Shown here piece after piece: positions 54,252 to 64,000 of a DNA stretch of 64,000 nucleotides (position 1 is the first letter of the stretch; each line of letters starts with the position of its first letter). This DNA is from Argopecten irradians. Lineage: Eukaryota > Mollusca > Bivalvia > Pectinida > Pectinidae. The notes under the pieces were generated by a model, which saw only the letters and a program-made list of their open reading frames with translations, was not told where the DNA came from and made no database searches. The stretch lies in assembly GCF_041381155.1 (NCBI RefSeq), contig NC_091140.1, positions 20,612,864 through 20,676,863 of the forward strand, given 5' to 3'. Made by a program: the position numbers and the translations under genes.

Positions 54252-54440
54252 AACTCTTAAATCGATTTCGAAAACTTATTGATTGGTCTTTCTACCATGA
54301 CGATCTCTATGACGATTTTTCAACAAACACACAGACATACTAACTTATGCCTGGATGGTTTTTATATCTATTTACGCACTGGTTATTGTAACATTTATAC
54401 ATGGTGAAATGACTAATGAAGCTGGTATAGGCGCACTGCG
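53676..54440 (+). repeat. 257-bp tandem repeat, about 3 units (2-2.5 units at 57350-57870)
   Basis: Each unit has TAGGTTGGCATGCAACAAAA, a poly-A run, AAATCGATTTCGAAAACTTA, TTGATTGGTCTTTC, CCATGCCTGGATGGTTTTTA and ATATTTGCGAGTTTATGCAT. Unit number and poly-A length differ between copies A and B, so the block changed after duplication or was assembled imperfectly. Confidence 0.85.
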
Positions 54441-55962
54441 TCACTAGATCACTACACGTGTGATGGCTTTGAACCTGTAACCTCTCCCGTTTTGAAATTT
54501 GAATTTTTCAGTTAAAGTTGGCTTAGTTAGTCATACATATACTTCTTCAGATTATTTAGTGTATTATCATTGCAGAAATACAAATTGTCAATCGCCAGGT
54601 TACCCATCTTATTTTTTCTATCATGACAAATGTAAAATCATTGGCCGGTTTCAATACCTAGAATGTTACATGGGATAATTGTGAACTTGCTAATGTTAAG
54701 TTGTAAAGGTTCAAATACATAATACATCTTACGGACTTAATAGCAATAAGGATATTTAAACAAAATAAGTTCGGTGTCAAGCTTTCATTAGATCTTGTTT
54801 TTATCAGGTGAAAAAACTTATTATCACTTATTTGATTAGCTAATGGTCACTTCTATTGTCATGAGAAGAGCAAAGCTAATTTATAGTCAGTCGATTTGGC
54901 AATGATTTATTTCAAAATCTCTTTCTTGATGCACACATACTTTGATGATGTCAAAGTCTTTCTTACACATTGCTTTTTTTAACATGAACGATGTTCTTAT
55001 ACATGCAAAACGTAAGGAGTTGGTCACCTACGTATACCTAACTACTGTGTGAGAGTATAGTAGTTTTCTCTTTCAGTTTGTCTTTTCAGATATTGTTTTC
55101 CAGTAATAATCTCTGAAAGTTTTCTTTTGGTTGGAAAGGAACAAAGCATTAGGCAAAAAGTAGCAAGATCGAGTCATTTGAGACGATTACAATGCTATAG
55201 CAGAGTGACGAATCAGTGACAGGGTACACGTCGTACTAGTCATCGAAATGGTTTATTGTTTGTGAAACAATATCATTGAGTAAGTCGTGAAGAATTAAAC
55301 GAAAAATAATCAGTATTTCATTACTTGTTGTGTCCTCTTGTTACGTTTCAATTTCCATTTTATTGCTGAAAATATTTTGATATGTAGAAACGATAAAGGT
55401 TTCTTGTTGTGTCCTCTTGTTCCATTTTATCTGATAGGATTACACGTATTAACACTATTAAAAAGGTTTATCTTGTCTAAAATCTTCCAAGTTCTAAACT
55501 ATGTCCATCCTGGCGTCTCTATGGTTGAAATACCCACCTAAAGTCCTGATTCTGTGTAGACAGGGTAAGTTTTAAAAGTGTTGTTTTGTTCCTCCTCCTT
55601 GCACATCTGATACCTAAGCTTTCTTTAGTCAGGGTAACCAAACAACCGGGCAATATTATTTCTGTCTAGGTTGATGTCATATCACGTGTTGGAAATATTT
55701 GATTATTGTGATAATTCAAGTGAATTTTCTAAAGACTATATCCATAATACTGTTCTCCTTTGACACTGCTTTTATCTGTTTGTTGATTTACCCGGTATAC
55801 GTTGATTTTAAATATTGTTTATCATGACACCCAGATCTTGTCCGATGGAGTTCAACAGGATTGTAACATGTGCGTGAAGACCAATTGGCTTCAAAAACTA
55901 TTATCTTCGTCTTTTCGAAGGTGTTTATATCCATTCTGTAAAACAAACAAACTCAATTTTCT

Positions 55963-56512
55963 CAGAAAAGTTTGTTTATTTTTATTCACTGAGTTTTTCA
56001 TTGATTATGATAATTATTTATTCATATTCATCTTCATCTACTGAAGGACTTCTTCTGACAACTTAAAGTACACATCTAGTTCACATTTTACAATGCGAAG
56101 AAGTCCTAGGAAATGGTATTGTATCCCTGATATTTTTCACGCCCAGGATGAACTGGAGGTATCGTTCAAATCCCATCCCAAATCCACCATTAGGCACTGT
56201 GCCATATTTTCTTAAGTCAAGGTACCTACAAATACAACAATTGGAGGAAAATGAAAGTTCAACAAATTCGATGTGTAGATTTTGAAACCATCATACCCGT
56301 TTAATATTCGAAACCACATCAAGCTCTTAATTCTACGAATGTTTCCTTTAAAAACTTGCCAACTTCAAGTCTGTGAAATTTTCATTAGATATATCATGAA
56401 ATGAGAGATTCCCAAAAAGTCAAGTAATAATTATCTGCGTTAAATAGAGCTTATCTGTTTCATCATAGGCATGGTCACTTCACTATTCTAATATTATCTG
56501 GTTTTAAAAATT
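55963..56512. other. Unique spacer between duplication copies, holding the NARS2 last exon
   Basis: Not repeated in the window. Two TTTATT words at 55975-55986 read AATAAA on the minus strand, about 100 bp after the NARS2 stop; they are the likely polyadenylation signals. The part above 56225 is the end of the last NARS2 intron. Confidence 0.65.
56081..56225 (-). CDS. NARS2: Mitochondrial asparaginyl-tRNA synthetase, terminal exon
   Basis: On the minus strand, after TATTTGTAG, one base completes a codon (Trp in the human protein, by family knowledge), then [40 protein letters not shown] and TSSHCKM, followed by TGA (56083-56081). This is class II synthetase motif 3 (G-F-G-M-G-F-E-R, whose arginine contacts ATP) and the C-terminal I-P-F-P-R tail. 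The fit is best to NARS2-type AsnRS, which charges mitochondrial tRNA-Asn, rather than the cytosolic enzyme. The exon is 145 nt and intact. All earlier exons would lie at higher coordinates; none is seen before the window end, so the last intron is at least 7.7 kb and contains duplication copies B and C and the satellite. Confidence 0.9.
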
Positions 56513-59467
56513 AAAAAATTCCGTGGCACTATGTTCTATATAGAATGAAGTTCTGACTGCGCATGCACCAACAGCAAAATAAATTATTTTATGTTATTTT
56601 TTTTGTGTTAATTAGACATATCTATACACGATTAAACACCAATTGTTGTTCAAATGATGAGTATCATTTATGGTCTGTCAGCGGTGGAGCATCTTTAAGT
56701 GAACTATGATAACATATACTGACCTGCTGTGATCCATCTGTCACCAGTTTGTTACTCTGACACGACTGCAACATGTAAATGTTGAAAAAATAATTTTCAT
56801 ATCTCAGTAATGACCACATAATCCCCAAACTTGATGAAAATCAAACAAGACATTTTCTTCAAGATAGCACTAAAGTTGAAGCCCTTGATTTTAAATACAC
56901 ATATATTGACATAGCAGAATAATAAGAAACATTGGGGTTAATGTTGTTTTTTAGCATTAAATGTGGAATTTTATAAAGACTGTCTCCCAAAACGCGCACC
57001 TCGCACAACATACACGCAACACACCGCATACATGGGAGGCCGTCCTTATATGACCATAGCTGTTAATAGGACGTTAATTAATCAATCAAACAAACAAACA
57101 ATAAAGACATATAGAAACACTCACCCCCATGGCACTCAAATAGCACAAGTAAGGAATTTGTTCACATTCAGACTTCCTTTATAGATACATCCGGAATATC
57201 ATAAAATCATCCCATCGCCTGTTTGGTTTGTTTTGTTTACAAGAATTCATTGGTAATGATTACGTTATCAGCAGGACACATATTTTCCTTGCACAACGCA
57301 GTGAATCCCGGACGTAACGTAAACATGCATGTAATGATCATATAATGCAATGCTATATTCACTTTTACCGATGATATCTGTGAGTTTCTTCATATAAATA
57401 GGTTGGCATGCAACCAAAGTAAAACAAAATAAAACCCTCCTAAATCGATTTCGAAAACTTATTGATTGGTCTTTCAACCATGACGATCTCCATGACGAAC
57501 TTTCTCAACCATACACATAGACATACTAACCCATGCCTGGATGGTTTTTATGTCTATTTACGTATTGGTTATTGTACATGCATGTAACGATCGTAAAATG
57601 CAATGCGATATTCACTTTTACCTAGGATATTTGCGAGTTTATGCATATAAATAGGTTGGCATGCAACAAAAGTAAAAAAAAACCAAAAAACTCCTAAATC
57701 GATTTCGAAAACTTATTGATTGGTCTTTCAACCATGACGATCTCTATGACGATTTTTCAACAAACACACAGACATACTAACTTATGCCTGGATGGTTTTT
57801 ATATCTATTTACGCACTGGTTATTGTAACATTTATACATGGTGAAATGACTAATGAAACTGGTATAGGAGCACTGGTTATTGTTACATTTATATATGGTG
57901 AAATGACTAATGAAGCTGGTATAGGCGCACTGCGTCACTAGATCACTACACGTGTGATGGCTTTGAACCTGTAACCTCTCCCGTTTTGAAATTTGAATTT
58001 TTCAGTTAAAGTTGGCTTAGTTAGTCATACATATACTTCTTCAGATTATTTAGTGTATTATCATTGCAGAAATACAAATTGTCAATCGCCAGGTTACCCA
58101 TCTTATTTTTTTCTATCATGACAAATGTAAAATCATTGGCCGGTTTCAATACCTAGAATGTTACATGGGATAATTGTGAACTTGCTAATGTTAAGTTGTA
58201 AAGGTTCAAATACATAATACATCTTACGGACTTAATAGCAATAAGGATATTTAAACAAAATAAGTTCGGTGTCAAGCTTTCATTAGATCTTGTTTTTATC
58301 AGGTGAAAAAAACTTATTATCACTTATTTGATTAGCTAATGGTCACTTCTATTGTCATGAGAAGAGCAAAGCTAATTTATAGTCAGGCGATTTGGCAATG
58401 ATTTATTTCAAAATCTCTTTCTTGATGCACACATACTTTGATGATGTCAAAGTCTTTCTTACACATTGTTTTTTTTAACATGAACGAAGTTTCTTATACA
58501 TGCAAAACGTAAGGAGTTGGTCACCTACGTATACCTAACTACTGTGTGAGAGTATAGTAGTTTTCTCTTTCAGTTTGTCTTTTCAGATATTGTTTTCCAG
58601 TAATAATCTCTGAAAGTTTTCTTTTGGTTGGAAAGGAACAAAGCATTAGGCAAAAAGTAGCAAGATCGAGTCATTTGAGACGATTACAATGCTATAGCAG
58701 AGTGACGAATCAGTGACAGGGTACACGTCGTACTAGTCATCGAAATGGTTTATTGTTTGTGAAACAATATCATTGAGTAAGTCGTGAAGAATTAAACGAA
58801 AAATAATCAGTATTTCATTACTTGTTGTGTCCTCTTGTTACGTTTCAATTTCCATTTTATTGCTGAAAATATTTTGATATGTAGAAACGATAAAGGTTTC
58901 TTGTTGTGTCATCTTGTTCCATTTTATCTTATAGGATTACACGTATTAACACTATTAAAAAGGTTTATCTTGTCTAAAATCTTCCAAGTTCTAAACTATG
59001 TCCATCCTGGCGTCTCTATGGTTGAAATACCCACCTAAAGTCCTGATTCTGTGTAGACAGGGTAAGTTTTAAAAGTGTTGTTTTGTTCCTCCTCCTTGCA
59101 CTTTCTATTATCTGATACCTAAGCTTTCTTTAGCCAGGGTAACCAAACAACCGGGCAATATTATTTCTGTCTAGGTTGATGTCATATCACGTGTTGGAAA
59201 TATTTGATTATTGTGATAATTCAAGTGAATTTTCTAAAGACTATATCCATAATACTGTTCTCCTTTGACACTGCTTTTATCTGTTTGTTGATTTACCCGG
59301 TATACGTTGATTTTAAATATTGTTTATCATGACACCCAGATCTTGTCCGATGGAGTTCAACAGGATTGTAACATGTGCGTGAAGACCAATTGGCTTCAAA
59401 AACTATTATCTTCGTCTTTTCGAAGGTGTTTTTATGTCCATTCTGTAAAACAAACAAACTCAATTTT
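56513..59467 (+). repeat. Segmental duplication, copy B
   Basis: Near-identical to 52894-55962, with indels mainly in poly-A runs and in the 257-bp block. It starts inside the MITE (56513-56698 is the truncated MITE) and ends at CTCAATTTTC, where it jumps to copy C. It lies within the last NARS2 intron, while copy A lies beyond the gene's 3' end. Confidence 0.95.
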
Positions 59468-59953
59468 CATGTAAATGTTCTGAAAAAATAATTTTCATAT
59501 CTCAGTAATGACCACATAATCCCCAAACTTGATGAAAACCAAACAAGACATTTTCTTCAAGATAGCACTAAAGTTGAAGCCCCTTGATTTTAAATACACC
59601 CATATATTGACATAGCAGAATAATAAAGAAATATCGGGGGTTAATGTTCTTTTTTAGCATTAAATGTGGAATTTTATTAAATGGGACTGTCTCCCAAAAC
59701 GCGCCACCTCGCACAACATACTGTACACGCAACACCACCGCATACATGGGAGGCCGGATCCCTTACTATGACCATAGCTGTTAATAGGACGTGTAATGTA
59801 ATTAATCAAACAAACAAACAATAATAGACATATAGAACACTCACCCCCATGGCACTCAAATAGCACAAGTAAAAGGGAATTTGTTCACATTCAGACTGTC
59901 CTTATACATCGGCGCTGTTTGGATACATAAGGTTTGTGTCCGGAATATCAGGT
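59468..59953 (+). repeat. Segmental duplication, truncated copy C
   Basis: Corresponds to about 53153-53575 of copy A. From about 59580 it has many one- to few-base insertions absent in A and B (for example CGCGCCACCTCG for CGCGCACCTCG, and GGCCGGATCCCTTACTATG for GGCCGTCCTTATATG). It runs into the 30-bp satellite. The NARS2 exon and the first 260 bp of the unit are missing at the B/C junction. Confidence 0.85.
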
Positions 59954-59954
59954 T

Positions 59955-62900
59955 AAAATAATCCCTATAAACAGGTTATATTTGTGTTCGTATACACAGG
60001 ATTTAAGTAATCGAATGTGAGGTGTGTGTCCTCTATATTTACAGGTTTATAAGGCCGTGTCGCCTTATAAACAGGTTTTATGACCGGGGGGTCTCTATAA
60101 AACAAAAGGTTTATATAAGGTGTTGTACCTTAATACAGGTCTATTTAAGGCTGTGACCTCTAAATTACAGGTTATATAAGGTGTGTCCTCTATATACACA
60201 GGTTATATTAATGGTGTGTCCTCTATATACAGGTTATATAAGGTGTGTCCTCTATATACATAGGTTATATAAGGTGTGTACTCTCTACTACAGGTTTGAT
60301 TACTTGGTGTGTCCTCTATTACAGGTTATTTATTGGTGTGTCCTCTTATACACCAGGGTTATATAAAGGTGTGCTCCTCTATTATACAGGTTATATAAGG
60401 TGTGTCCTCTATATATAGGTTATATAAGGTGTGTCCTCTTTAATACAGGTTATATATGGTGTTGTCTCTATATAATAGTTCTATATAAGGTGTGTCCTCT
60501 ATAAACAGGTTATATAAGGTGTGTCCTCTATATATACAGGTTATATATATAGGTGTGTCCTCTATATACAAGGTTATATAAGGTGTGTCCTCTATATACA
60601 GGTTATATAAGGTGTGTCCTCTATACACAGGTCTAATAAGGTGTGTCCTCTAATTACAGGTTATATAAGGTGTGTCCTCTATATACAGGTTATATAAGGT
60701 GTGTGTCCTCTATATACAGGTATATATAAGGTGTGTCCTCTATATACAGGGTTATAATAAGGTGGTGTGTCTCTCTATATACAGGTGTTATATAGGTGTG
60801 TGTCCTCTATTACAGGTTATATAAGGTGTGTCATCTATATAACAGGTTATATAAGGGTGTGTCCTCTATATACAGGTTATATAAGGTGTGTCTCTCTATA
60901 TCACAGTGTATATACTAGGTTATAATACGGATTGTGTGTCCTTATATACATAGTTATATAAGGTGTGTTCCTTCTATCTATACAGGTTATATAAGGTAGG
61001 TGTCCTTCTATATAACAACAGGTTATATAAGGTGTGTCCTCTATATACAGGTTATATATATCAATAGGTGTGTCCTCTATATACAGGTTATATATTGGTG
61101 TGTCCTACTCTATAGAGGGTTATATAAGGTGTGTCCTCTATATACAGGTTATATAAGGTGTGTCCTCTATATACACAGGTTATATAAGGTGTGTCCTCTA
61201 TATACAGGTTATATAAGGTGTGTCCTCTATATACAGGTTATATAAGGTGTGTCCTCTATACACAGGTTATATAAGGTGTGTCCTCTATAAACAGGTTATA
61301 TAAGGTGTGTCCTCTATATACAGGTTATATACTAGGTGTGTCCTCTATAAACAGGTTATATAAGGTGTGTCCTCTCTATATACAGGTTTATATAAGGTTG
61401 TGTGTCCCTCGGTTATATACAGGTTATATAAGGTGTGTCCTCCTATATACAGGTTATATAAGGTGTGTCCTCTATATACAGGTTATATAAGGTGTGTCCT
61501 CTATATACAGGTTATATAAGGTGTGTCCTCTATATACAGGTTATATAAGGTGTGTCCTCTATATACAGGTTATATAAGGTGTGTCCTCTATATACAGGTT
61601 ATGATATAGGTGTGTCCTCTTATACATAGGGTTATATAAGGGTGTGTCCTCTATATACAGGTTATATTAGGTGTGTCCTCTATAAACAGGTTATATAAGG
61701 TGTGTCCTCTATAAACAGGTTATATAAGGTGTGTCCTCTATATACAGGTTATATAAGGTGTGTCCTCTATATACAGGTTATATAAGGTGTGTCCTCTATA
61801 TATACAGGTTATACAAGGTGTGTCCTCTATACACAGTTATTATACAGGTTTGTCCTCTATATACGGTTAAATAAAGTGTGCCTCTATATCACAGTTATAT
61901 AAGGTGTGTGTCCTCTATATACAGGTTATATAAGGTGTGTCCTCTATATACAGGTTATATACTAGGTTATATGTGTGTCCTCTATATACAGGTTATGATA
62001 AGGTGTGTCCTCTTATATACAGGTTATATATACAGGTAGGTGTTGTCCTCTACAGGTTATACACAGGTTTATATAAGGTGTGTCCCTCTATATACAGGTT
62101 ATATAAGGTGTGTCCTCTATATACAGGTTATATAAGGTGTGTCCTCTATATACAGGTTATATAAGGTGTGTCCTCTATATATAGGTTATATAAGGTGTGT
62201 CCTCTATACAACAGGTTATATAAGGTGTGTCCTCTATATAAACCAGGTTATAATAAGGTGTGTCCTCTATATACAGGTTATATAAGGTGTGTCCTCTATA
62301 TACAGGTTATATATACTTGGTGTGTCCTCTATATATAACAGGTTATATAAGGTGTGTCCTCTATATACAGGTTATATAAGGTGTGTCCTCTATATACACA
62401 GGTTATATAAGGTGTGTCCTCTATATACAGGTTATATAAGGTGTGTCCTCTATATACAGGTTATATAAGGTGTGTCCTCTATACACAGGTTATATAAGGT
62501 GTGTCCTCTATACACAGGTTATATAAGGTGTGTCCTCTATATACAGGTTATATAAGGTGTGTCCTCTATATACAGGTTATATAAGGTGTGTCCTCTATAT
62601 ACAGGTTATATAAGGTGTGTCCTCTATATACAGGTTATATAAGGTGTGTGTCCTCTATATACAGGTTATATAAGGTGTGTCCTCTATAATACAGGTTATA
62701 TAAGGTGTGTCCTCTATACACAGGTTATATAAGGTGTGTCCTCTATACACAGGTTATATAAGGTGTGTCCTCTATATACAGGTTATATAAGGTGTGTCCT
62801 CTATAAACAGGTTATATAAGGTGTGTCCTCTATATACAGGTTATATACTAGGTGTGTCCTCTATATACAGGTTATATAAGGTGTGTCCTCTATATACAGG

Positions 62901-64000
62901 TTATATAAGGTGTGTCCTCTATATACAGGTTATATAAGGTGTGTCCTCTATATACAGGTTATATAAGGTGTGTCCTCTATATACAGGTTATATAAGGTGT
63001 GTCCTCTATATACAGGTTATATAAGGTATGTCATCTATATAACAGGTTATATAAGGTGTGTGTCCTCTATATACAGGTTATATAAGGTGTGTCCTCTATA
63101 TACAGGTTATATATAAGGTGTGTCCTCTATATACAGGTTCTATATATATAAGGTTTATAAGTGTGTCCTCTATATACAGGTTATATAAGGTGTGTCCTCT
63201 ATATACACAGGTTATATAAGGTGTGTCCACTATATATACAGGTTATATAAGGTGTGTCCTCTATATACAGGTTATATAAGGTGTGGTCCTCTATATACAG
63301 GTTATATAAGGTGTGTCCTCTATATACAGGTTATATAAGGTGTGTCCTCTATTTACACAGGTTATATAAGGTGTGTCCTCTATATACAGGTTATATAAGG
63401 TGTGTCCTCTATATACATCAGGTTATACAGGTGTGTACCTATATATAGGTTATATAAGGTGTGTCCTCTATATACACAGGTTATATAAGGTGTGTCCTCT
63501 ATATACAGGTTATATAAGGTGTGTCTCTATATACAGGTTATATAAGGTGTGTCCTCTTTATCACAGGTTATATAAGGTGTGTCCTCTATATACACAGGTT
63601 ATATAAGGTGTGTCCTCTATATATACAGGTTATATAGGTGTGTCCTCTATAACACAGGTTATATAAGGTGTGTCCTCTATATACAGGTTATATAAGGTGT
63701 GTCCTCTTATATACAGGTTATATATAGGTGTGTCCCTATATACAGGTTATATAAGGTGTGTCCTCTATACACAGGTTATATAAGGTGTGTCCCTCTATAT
63801 ACAGGTTATATAAGGTGTGTCCTCTATATACAGGTTATATAAGGTGTGTCCTCTATATACAGGTTATAATAAGGTGTGTCCTCTATATACAGGTTATATA
63901 AGGTGTGTCCTCTATATACAGGTTATATAAGGTGTGTCCTCTATATACAGGTTATATAAGGTGTGTCCTCTATATACAGGTTATATAAGGTGTGTCCTCT
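59955..64000 (+). repeat. 30-bp satellite (GGTTATATAAGG...CTATATACAG), over 4 kb, continues past the window
   Basis: The consensus unit is GGTTATATAAGGTGTGTCCT plus CTATATACAG; roughly 130 units. The first 1-2 kb (59955-61900) are full of small insertions and deletions; from about 62100 units are mostly uniform. Each unit contains TATATAAG and a CAG|GT. Open frames such as repeated VCPLYTGYIR are products of the 30-bp period, not proteins. Confidence 0.97.

Larger units (their letters stand above)
52894..55962 (+). repeat. Segmental duplication of about 3 kb, copy A
   Basis: From AAAAAATTCCGTGGCACTAT to CAAACTCAATTTTC it recurs at 56513-59467 with an offset near 3619 bp. It holds half a MITE, a reversed R1 repeat (53345-53480), a 257-bp tandem block (53676-54440), long poly-A runs (about 53958 and 54217-54250), and a non-coding part with TTGTTGTGTCCTCTTGTT. 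No protein gene; the shared 67- and 73-codon frames are chance. Confidence 0.95.

Noticed and set aside
53341..59866. 73-codon frames at 53342 and 56963 (plus) and a 68-codon frame at 59660-59866 (minus)
   Set aside because: They lie over copies of the R1 interspersed repeat; identity between copies reflects the segmental duplication.
60181..63606. Frames with repeated VCPLYTGYIR / CVLYIQVI
   Set aside because: Translations of the 30-bp satellite; frames change with every indel and have no composition of a real protein.

Overview
This is metazoan nuclear DNA, most likely from a bivalve mollusc. It is AT-rich, its genes are split by GT-AG introns, and most of the sequence is interspersed or tandem repeat. 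Pointers to molluscs are tRNA-derived SINEs with a Meta-type central domain, CACCTGGCCC...GGCCTCTTGTTT elements, and a dispersed family I recall from bivalve genomes. The species call is inference.

Three host genes are supported. (1) Plus strand, 279-10896: the 3' eight coding exons of a CAX-type Ca2+(cation)/H+ antiporter (CaCA superfamily). All exon phases agree and the gene ends in TGA; its 5' part lies before the window. (2) Minus strand, 44874-43131: a large exon for a type II membrane protein of the fukutin/FKRP (LicD-like) phosphosugar transferase family, broken by one extra base in a run of eight T's. (3) Minus strand, 56225-56081: the terminal exon of mitochondrial asparaginyl-tRNA synthetase (NARS2), too short to show up as a long ORF.

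Layout. 1-10.9 kb: antiporter exons, with introns holding a SINE, several MITEs and minisatellites seeded on exon edges. 11.0-12.6 kb: a 326-bp-period element next to the antiporter 3' end. 13-15 kb: AT-rich sequence with short tandem repeats. 16.0-27.7 kb: a 5.47-kb tandem duplication; each copy carries a minus-strand remnant of a repeat-associated PIN/FEN-like protein and an ATGATACCAG minisatellite. 28.6-29.8 kb: a foldback element with arms of about 315 bp and a 10-bp target duplication. 30-43 kb: mostly unannotatable AT-rich DNA with a LINE reverse-transcriptase fossil, a SINE and a 157-bp-period element. 43-45 kb: the FKRP-like gene. 45-52 kb: a dense patch of interspersed repeats and palindromes. 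52.9-59.95 kb: a segmental duplication (two full units and a truncated third) around the NARS2 last exon. 59.95-64.0 kb: a 30-bp satellite running off the window.

The most unusual observation is in the antiporter gene. Exon 2811-2962 is flanked on both sides by tandem arrays whose units span its own splice junctions: 7 acceptor-containing 33-bp units upstream and 26 donor-containing 36-bp units downstream, counting the real edges. The next exon's acceptor has degenerate duplicates upstream. Nothing suggests that the three genes act together; they look like ordinary neighbours in a repeat-rich region. Family assignments rest on motifs read by eye; no database search was run.
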